Assembly (NCBI GenBank): GCA_022494885.1
Contig: JAGVSM010003414.1
Span: 310,001-374,000, forward strand
Direction: 5' to 3'
Source: Micrasema longulum
Taxonomy: Eukaryota; Arthropoda; Insecta; Trichoptera; Brachycentridae
Length of the DNA: 64,000 bases
Shown here: piece after piece, positions 57,768-64,000 of the stretch
Layout: every line of letters begins with the position of its first letter
Position numbering within the stretch: position 1 is the stretch's first letter
Notes under the pieces: model-generated
What the model saw: only the letters and a program-made list of their open reading frames with translations
Databases searched by the model: none
Told to the model about the DNA's origin: nothing
Translations under genes and position numbers: made by a program

Positions 57768-58050
57768 TCTAAACTTCATTGTCAAATAAAAAAATTAAAA
57801 ATAAAAATGTAAATAGGGACTAGATTTCTTATTGTCCATGCGCTCTGTAGCTGCAAGACGTTCTGTTATCAAGCTCATATATATCATAATTGTAATATAT
57901 CATAATTGGAGATGAGGAACTAGAATCCCAATCGTCCATGCGCTCTGTAGCTGCAAGACGTGTTGGGATATTTATTTATTGTACAGCGCCCTTGAGGTGA
58001 TTTTCACAAAAATGGTGCTTTATAAATTATCAAACATTATTATTATTATG
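57768..58050 (+). mobile_element. R8 element, full-length copy
   Basis: About 280 bp: an A-rich start, two copies of a unit containing GTCCATGCGCTCTGTAGCTG then CAAGACGT (57834-57860 and 57934-57960), then CAGCGCCCTTGAGGTGATTT, GGTGCTTTATAAATTATC and an ATT-rich tail. No tRNA-type A or B box. Its closest partner is 60903-61178, which has clean boundaries in family A. Confidence 0.75.
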
Positions 58051-58059
58051 TACATCGTA

Positions 58060-58540
58060 AACATTTGTATTTATTACATTTACGGCCTTAACTATTTACA
58101 ACACTTACACGAAGCAAAATAGGTACAAGAAACTGAACAAACAGAACATAAATACATTTAGCAAAGACAAACAATGACAGTATAATAATGGTATACAATA
58201 TAATCATAAACACGATCAACATATAAGACTTCGAGCTTAACCATTACAGTCCATCTTCATCCCAGACTGTTTTAATGGCGAATAGATCTACGAAACGCCG
58301 AAAGATCCATACTAAAAAGTTGTGTGACGAATTGACTTTACTACACATTCTGGACGTTGGGGCATAAAAACAAAAGTTGCTCTTAGAAGATTTAATAAAC
58401 TGCCGATTTTGACTTCTGGTGACATGGTTGGAAATGTGAAAAGAAATTGATTGCAACAGAGATGGGACATCAGTTATAGCATTAAGTATTTTGAAAATGC
58501 ATATAAGGTAGTAGAAGCAATGCAAAGGAGTGACCTTAAT
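58060..58540 (-). mobile_element. Jockey-like LINE 3' end
   Basis: Minus-strand frame MFTPLNRIKVTPLHCFYYLI..ILNAITDVPSLLQSISFHIS, then RQFIKSSKSNFCFYAPTSRM and CSKVNSSHN. The UTR (58075-58290) is shared with 13545 and 44265. Confidence 0.8.
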
Positions 58541-58646
58541 CCGATTTAAAGGAGTGAACAAGGGGGTAAATGGATACAGTTATGAGATCGTGTTCGATTG
58601 TTATGGGGCATAAAAACAAAAGTTGTTCTTAGAAGATTTGATAAAT

Positions 58647-59342
58647 GAGGGTATTAGAAGCAAACTTTACAATCAGAAAATGATTTATTGAGGCCAAAAT
58701 AAACCATACATAAAAACCTACGTACCTAAATAAAAGCGCAATTTAAAACCGTCTTGAAATCTTGCAATTATACTACTTGACACCGCAAACTAAGCATTCT
58801 CCATTGAGTTGGTGAATCATAGTTGAACGTAGTTATGGAGAAAGCAGCCAACGATAAAAAAGTGATACTGAGATAATGGCACCTCTGTGAAAAGAGAGAA
58901 TAATCAAATCTACCCATCAGTTGGAATATTTTTGACTTTGACAAAAAATGATAAACCATGGATACGTTGGTTTTTTAGATTGCAAGCAAGAATCTTATTA
59001 CGTATTTGACCAGCTTTTATAATTTTTAAAGTACCGTTAGATTTTTTTAGTGCTTTCTGCAAATTAAAAAATGCCGTTTTTGTGATCGACACTATTTTTT
59101 TTAGAAGGTGATTATTACAGTGTATGGTATGAAAGCAGCCTGGCTGCTTTTAGCAGAACATAGAATTGACTTTTCTATACCCGATAACACTAATACCAGT
59201 TTTTTTCAAAACTGTGGACTGGTTGCTTTCTGCATAATTACGTTCAATTAGAAATCTCACAATTCTTTTTTTTTAACTTTTTTTGCAAATATCTCAGTAA
59301 CTCCCTTCAATTGAGATTTCCAGGTTTGCTTCTAATACCCTC
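58647..59342. mobile_element. DNA transposon derivative with 19-bp perfect TIRs
   Basis: The ends GAGGGTATTAGAAGCAAAC (58647-58665) and its exact complement (59324-59342) flank 696 bp and are bordered by AAAT on both sides (58643-58646, 59343-59346), a candidate 4-bp duplication. The LINE at 44.6 kb supplies the empty site (GATAAATAGC). It contains a nested element (58823-59247). Without that the element is only about 270 bp and noncoding. Confidence 0.8.
58823..59247. mobile_element. 425-bp inverted-repeat element, copy 1
   Basis: Ends TTGAACGTAGTTATGGAGAA and complement TTGAACGTAATTATGCAGAA. The interior (GTGATACTGAGATAATGGCA, CAAGAATCTTATTACGTATT, TGTGATCGAC, AGCAGAACATAGAATTGACT) parallels 63106-63529. 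The minus strand has a 60-codon frame (58910-59092) with SITKTAFFNLQKALKKSNGT. A GCAGCC/GGCTGC palindrome lies near 59136. Confidence 0.85.
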
Positions 59343-59579
59343 AAATAGCATACTTTGTCTTCTGGTGACATGATTGGGAACATAATATAAGACTTCGAGC
59401 TAAGCCATGCCAATCGTTCTTCATCCTACACTGTGTTAGTGACGGAGAGATCCACGAAAAGCGGGAAGATATAAGCGAATTCACTACACATTCTGGACTT
59501 TGGGGCATAAAAAACCGTTTTTATTTTCAGTGTTGATCATAGAAAGTTTTATAATTAAAAAATTTTGACTGGTAACTTA

Positions 59580-59756
59580 AATAATTTTGTATATTTATTA
59601 TTTTTTTTAAAAGAAATATTTGCGTTCTTATGATTAACCCAAATATTTCATTTCGAAAGTCATTTTTAACGAGCTTCAAGTCGGGGTAGAGTGGGATTCG
59701 AACCACAGACCTTTGGTCTGTGAGTCCGAGACACTAGCCACAGGACCACAACCCGA
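59580..59756 (-). mobile_element. SINE-3
   Basis: Minus strand: ATCGGGTTGTGGTCCTGTGG head, GGTCTGTGGTTCGAATCCCA B box, and the CATAAGAACGCAAATATTTC end. The best preserved SINE-3 B box in the window. Confidence 0.85.
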
Positions 59757-60235
59757 TATTGTTTGCAATAGAGATGGGACATCACTTATTGCATTAAGTA
59801 TTTTTTTAAATTCAAAGGTTCATCTCCAATCTACGTTTCTCTAATAAAGACAGACATTTCATTATTTCAATAGAATGAAAAAAATCCTCTCCAGCGGGGT
59901 GGTTTCTGACTTGAATAAATTGCCAAACCTAGTTGTCCATTATATTTTGGTCTACCGGTTTAAAAACCGTTTGGATGGTTTTTTGAAGGAAGGAGAACGC
60001 AAACAATAAGTGGTACACGATATATAGGTGCATCAGCAAAGGTTACCTGCCTATAACGAATATTAATAATAATAATAATAATAATATAGGAATAATTACC
60101 CTTTTGCAATCCCAGCAACCATGCCACTTTGCTTAGAAAACGGCGCTGGACATACTCGATGAGGGCAATATGAGTTCTGTAGAATTGAGACCAAATTGCA
60201 AAGCATATTCTAGATAGGGCCAAACTATTAGCAGT
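59757..60235 (-). mobile_element. Jockey-like LINE fragment with an internal (AAT)n
   Basis: From 59960 to 60230 the minus strand reads MALSRICFAIWSQFYRTHIA, LIEYVQRRFLSKVAWLLGLQ and KGNY, then a run of Ile from (AAT)n at 60063-60087. 'Y...IW.P.y...i..iE.vQrrFLr' is the standard block. The microsatellite may mark a junction. 59757-59958 is degraded and only weakly LINE-like. Confidence 0.7.
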
Positions 60236-60734
60236 AAAGTGTTTAAATGATATTAATATTTCATAAAAGTCTATCGTGATTCTATTGATAAAACCACTAA
60301 ATTTGAGAGATTCGTTTACAAATTATGAATGTGTTCACTATAGGACAGTTTACTATCTTAAGTAATACCAGGGAGAAATTTTAGCTATTATATTAACTTT
60401 TATTTATGTATGCTTATTTTTGAGATATTTATCGTTGGCTACTAGTAAACGTATTTTGTGGTGTAATATTTTGACGAAATATTTCAACGCTTATTCTTTT
60501 CACTTTACTATAATTTTTGTTGTAACGGTTTTTCGGTCTACGGTTCTTTTTCAATGTCATCGGTTCTGTATTTACGAAGTTACAATGTCTAGTCAGTCTG
60601 CTGATACATGGATGACATTTGTTTAATTCAATAATAAAATACAATACCTTTTACGGTGCATCTCAATATATTTCGTAGAGAGAACCTCATTCAAAAATAT
60701 TAAAATAAACTAAATTTGTGGCATCATAGAGGTA
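60236..60734. other. Unassigned tract
   Basis: Overlapping opposite-strand open stretches at 60420-60644 without recognisable motifs. Confidence 0.4.
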
Positions 60735-61345
60735 AAACATTTTTGAGATAAAAATATCGAAGTCTAGGCATTTACAGGGCTTATGACCTGTCATTGGCTG
60801 GTTTAAGTGGCCGCTTTACGTGCTGTGTAAAATTCACCATTCTGCCTATGTTAAAACATCCACATTTACCTAACTCTTCTATCTGTTGGACTTTTGTGGG
60901 GTAAACTACTACTAAAACTCTATACTCCATTGTCAAATAAAAAAATAGAAATGTAAATAGGGGCTAGATTTCTTATTGTCCATGCACTCTGTAGCTGCAA
61001 GACGTGTAATCTAGCTCCTATATATCCTAACTGGAGACGAGAAACAAGAATCCTAACCGTCCATGCGCTCTGTAGCTGCAAGACGTGCTGGGATATTTAT
61101 TTATTGTGCAGCGCCCTTGAGGTGATTTTCACAAAAACGTTGCTATATAAATTATCCAAATATAAATAAATAAATAAAAGAACTGAAACGTTTATTATGT
61201 GGGTGAGATTCATTCTGTTGAACCATTTCACCTACTAGGCAACGCTTGGAAATAATTTTTATATTAAATTTTTTGTACTTTTTATACCAGTTAGTTTAGT
61301 CGACAATATTTCGAGTATGTCCAAATGTTTGCAGACAGGCTGAAT
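60735..61345 (+). repeat. Family A copy split by R8
   Basis: Segments a and c (GAAGTCTAGGCATTTACAGG, GGTTTAAGTGGCCGCTTTAC) end at about 60902. Segments d and b (GTGGGTGAGATTCATTCTGT, CTAGGCAACGCTTGG, GAGTATGTCCAAATGTTTGC) start at about 61179. At 54.9-55.1 kb they adjoin. Confidence 0.75.
60903..61178 (+). mobile_element. R8 element inserted in family A
   Basis: The same structure as 57768-58050: two GTCCATGC(A/G)CTCTGTAGCTG units at 60978-61004 and 61059-61085, then GCAGCGCCCTTGAGGTGATT, GTTGCTATATAAATTATCC and an AAATAAATAAATAAAAG tail. The host repeat sets the boundaries. Confidence 0.8.
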
Positions 61346-61489
61346 TTCTTCCCTTCATAGTTATGAAGATCTAAATTTCAAAACATTTATTTGTTGATTA
61401 AAATAAACGTTTAGTATATCTTAGATTTTAACATATTTTACATCAATAATCATCGTCATCAAACCCCTATCCGCAATCAGGAACTTCAG

Positions 61490-61795
61490 CCCAGCGGAAA
61501 ATTGGATATAATAAATGTTTTCTTGCGCGCGGTGATAATTGGAACATTAAATGTAAAGCAAAGTTTCCTGAAAATGTGCGATAAAAATAAGAAAAAACAT
61601 TTTAAGAAAAACGGACTACATCGAATGACATCACTGGTTCATTTGAATCAACCTATGATATGAGAGCCATGGAAGATTTCCGGTTTGCTTGCCATGGATG
61701 CACCAATGGGAAGAACTGAATGAGAATAAGCGGAAAAGAACTTCTGACGTCACACGCGGAGTTATCTCAGAAATACAAAATATGCTCGTAAAAAT
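61490..61795 (+). repeat. Dispersed repeat R9, copy 2
   Basis: TGCGCGCGGTGATAATTGGA, AAAACGGACTACATCGAATG and GTCACACGCGGAGTTATCTC parallel 38850-39075. Confidence 0.65.
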
Positions 61796-61924
61796 TGAAA
61801 ACAAAAATTGTCTGAGTTTAATAGTATTTTAACAAATAAAAAACCAAAAAAAAAACACTGAACTTTCTCATTAGTGTCGCATATTGGAACACCAAATGAA
61901 GCACATATCAATCATCTGTTAAAT

Positions 61925-62345
61925 AAAGATAAGGTGATCACTGTGATCAGTCTTACGCTTACCAGTACCAGTACCAGTCCTGGGACAGTGAAATATTGCT
62001 ACGAAAAATACCACAATTTTTTTTTTCTTTTTTTTTATTCATATAAAGTAAAAATATATATTACAAAACAAATAAGAACGTATCCTTAAACTCTATGAAG
62101 TCATGAGCCCAGTGTGTATTTGTAAACATGTATTTCACGTGGCTGTGCCAGAAATTGAACCTGGGATCTCAAACGTGACTTTCGAATGCTTCAACCATTA
62201 CATTACAAGGCGGACCAATCCCCGCTGTATTTCGTTTTTTCAGGATTTTACCTGAGAGTAGCAATCGAGTCGAAAACTCTTGTCCGGGATTCTGGGTCTG
62301 TTTTACACACGGAACTGTATTCTTTATCCGCTCGGGCTCATTTTT
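61925..62345 (-). mobile_element. SINE-2, split by a T-leading insert
   Basis: Minus strand: head 62345-62217 (GAGCGGATAAAGAATACAGT, CCCGGACAAGAGTTTTCGAC), tRNA-like unit 62214-62150 (CCTTGTAATGTAATGGTTGA; GATCCCAGGTTCAATTTCTG). After CACGTGAAATA the sequence leaves the SINE near 62135 and returns near 62015 (GAAATATTTCACTG-type, CCAGGACTGGTACTGGTACT, GCGTAAGACTGATC). The insert 62016-62135 starts with a T run, i.e. a reversed A tail. Confidence 0.7.
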
Positions 62346-62399
62346 TTTTTGCAAATATTAATATTACTTTTACTCTTCTTCTTCTTTTCCACATCATGC

Positions 62400-62905
62400 A
62401 TGTAGACATCCCCAGTTGCCTCCAGGAGACCCTATCGCCACCCAGCTTTCTCGCCTCCTCCCACGTCAATCGCCGTGTCCTGAAATTTGTTCACCAACAA
62501 TTGTTCGCAAGACATTTATTCCCGGGATTTTTTTCGCAGTGACAATTCACCGCCAGCGACTTGTTTGCCACAGCACTTCTTTACCGAGCATTTATTTGCA
62601 ATGACATTTGTACGTTAAACATTTAATAGCAAATGCACGTGTTCGCGAAATATTTTTTAAACACGCCCTTAATTCCGCCGAATAAAGTCGAAAGATCGTC
62701 ATCGACGGCTTTTCAGCATGGCGTGAGCCCGCAGGTTGAAGGAAGAGACAATTTGTTTAGGTTCTCCTGAGGCATGCGCAGCACGTGCCCATGCCTGGTC
62801 CACCGCCGCATCCTCAAGACGCTCGTTGTATGAGGCTTTTACTCTAACACAACTTGATTCCCATTTTCCCAGCCCATTTATTTCTGATAATTGAAAATGC
62901 ACCTT
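62400..62905 (-). mobile_element. Transposon ORF relic with a minisatellite inside
   Basis: The minus strand downstream of 62900 reads SYNERLEDAAVDQAWARAAH, ASGEPKQIVSSFNLRAHAML and, after a shift, sequence equal to LFGGIKG at 37510. The remaining part, encoding TWEEARK.GGDRVSWRQLG, is found only beyond 62480. The 170 bp between them is foreign (see 62485-62655). Related relics are at 15540 and 37385. Confidence 0.65.
62485..62655. repeat. Degenerate minisatellite, unit about 15-17 bp
   Basis: About ten imperfect units of the form ATTTGTTCGCAANGAC: ATTTGTTCACCAAC, AATTGTTCGCAAGAC, AATTCACCGCCAGCGAC, TTGTTTGCCACAGCAC, TTCTTTACCGAGC, ATTTATTTGCAATGAC, ATTTGTACGTTAAAC, ATTTAATAGCAAATGC, ACGTGTTCGCG. 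It interrupts the transposon frame relative to 37385-37645. Confidence 0.7.
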
Positions 62906-63105
62906 AAATTGTTATAATTAGGAAAATCATATGAATGGAAATATGATTTGTTTTATGTACTTACTTAAATAGATAAAACATGTAAGTAATTATGTACACA
63001 AAAATTGATTTTTTTTTACGTAATGGGAAAGATTAATGTAAATATATGTATTAAATTCATATAAGAATTGTATTTGGTAGTAATATTGTATACTTACATA
63101 TATTT

Positions 63106-63529
63106 GAACGTAGTTATGCAGAAAGCCGCCAGCCATAGAAAAGTGAAACTGAGATAATAGCACCTTTGTGAAAAGACTTAATAATTTAATCTACACAAGA
63201 GTTGGAATGTTTTTGACTTTAACAAATGATCAACAATGAATACATTGTTTTTTTGAAATATTACAAACAAGAATCTTATTATGTAATTGAACAGTTTTAA
63301 TGATTTTTAAGTACCGTAAGCTTTTTTTAGTGCTGTGGGTGTTTTCTGCAAATTGAGAAATGCTGTTTTTGTGATCGACGCCATTTTCGAAAGGTGATTA
63401 ATACAATGTTTTGTATAAAAGCAGTCAGGCTGATTTTAGCAGAACATAGAATTGACTTACTGCATCCGATAACATAAATTTCTCATGTTCACGAAATTGT
63501 GGACTGGCTGATTTCTGCATAACTACGTT
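63106..63529. mobile_element. 425-bp inverted-repeat element, copy 2
   Basis: Ends GAACGTAGTTATGCAGAAAG and (complement) AACGTAGTTATGCAGAAATC. The interior runs parallel to copy 1 at 58823 for its full length, including TGTGATCGACGCCATTTTCG and AGCAGAACATAGAATTGACT. The minus-strand frame seen in copy 1 is broken here by a stop after AFLNLQKTPTALKKAYGT. Confidence 0.85.
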
Positions 63530-64000
63530 AATTTATTATGTGTTAATTATTTTTTTTTTAAATTACGGTGTCTTTGCATATTTTAAATTAAGCATCTTAA
63601 GAAGGTGGCAGACCCCTATTTGAGCACCACTGCAATAATACTAACTTTGACATAAACCTCGCTTGGGTAACTTACAGAATTGACTTTCTCGACATTCCGA
63701 TTGATCCGCCAAACAATAAATAATATTTGTAATATAGGGCTTGTCAATGTTCCCAAATCATGTTATGTTTATTAGGTTTTCATTTTATTTTGAACGGCCT
63801 TCATAATTAATTAGAATTCAATACTCATTATCTAAGCATCAATAAAAATATTGATTTTTTACTTTTAAAAAAAATGTGCTCCTCGATGTTAAAGTATTTT
63901 TTAAATTTTATTTATGAATAATATTGTTTATACATTTATTAGGGAAAGAGACACAGTTTCTAGCGACACAATCAGGAACGTCCCATGACTGTGAATTTGC
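63530..64000. other. Unassigned AT-rich end of window
   Basis: No gene or repeat boundary recognised. Confidence 0.4.

Larger units (their letters stand above)
58600..59510 (-). mobile_element. Second copy of the same LINE end, disrupted by a DNA transposon
   Basis: GGGGCATAAAAACAAAAGTT..GATTTGATAAAT (58602-58646) and AAATAGCATACTTTGTCTTC..GGTGACATGATTGGG (59343-59380) are contiguous in the copy at 44560-44630. 59380-59510 has UTR-like sequence (TAAGACTTCGAGCTAAGCCA, GATCCACGAAAAGCGGGAAG). Confidence 0.75.

Overview
Organism and overall character. This is AT-rich, gene-poor animal DNA that is dense with transposable elements. The compacted tRNA-headed SINEs, the many decayed LINE reverse-transcriptase C-termini (Jockey/CR1-like and RTE-like), the foldback DNA transposons and an insect-like TRMT61A exon suggest an insect, plausibly a moth or butterfly. 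The species call is an inference. There is no operon, no CRISPR array and no prokaryotic gene organisation.

Genes. Only one stretch is clearly host protein-coding: an internal exon (26996-27165, + strand) of the tRNA m1A58 methyltransferase catalytic subunit TRMT61A, with good splice sites on both sides. Two other loci look like possible exons of unidentified genes: a 108-codon open stretch with an acceptor, a stop and a poly(A) signal (28546-28932, +), and a pair of phase-compatible open segments separated by a 43-bp candidate intron (46661-47019, -). I could not name either.

Mobile elements. I grouped the dispersed repeats into families labelled here only for this window. SINE-1 is tRNA-headed with a GATGAT tail. 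SINE-2 is tRNA-related but carries an extra upstream head of about 120 bp. SINE-3 has a GGGTCGCGGTCCCGTGGCT head and SINE-4 a GGCCTCCGTGGTGTAGTGG head. Family A is a recurrent unit often found inverted. Family R8 carries a duplicated GTCCATGCGCTCTGTAGCTG unit. LINE 3' ends occur about every 2-3 kb and from 29 kb onward are mostly on the minus strand. DNA-transposon derivatives include a Harbinger-like element with 112-bp inverted repeats (18415-18872), a hAT-like element (32122-32757), two copies of a 425-bp inverted-repeat element (58823-59247, 63106-63529) and several foldbacks. A solo LTR (34418-34883) sits inside a LINE.

Layout. 0-12 kb: LINE ends, SINEs, a small foldback MITE. 12-26 kb: family A foldback, LINE remnants, the Harbinger derivative, a 202-bp tandem duplication, another foldback. 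26-32 kb: TRMT61A exon, composite SINE, candidate terminal exon, a long TTTA microsatellite. 32-45 kb: hAT element, SINEs split by LINEs, LTR in LINE. 45-57 kb: sparse, with the possible two-exon gene. 57-64 kb: the most heavily nested part, including a three-level nest at 58.6-59.5 kb.

I did not find a convincing new biological system. The most interesting items are repeat-architecture ones: the composite SINE, the three-level nest with an empty-site control elsewhere in the window, the perfect 60-bp foldback, and a minisatellite interrupting a transposon reading frame.
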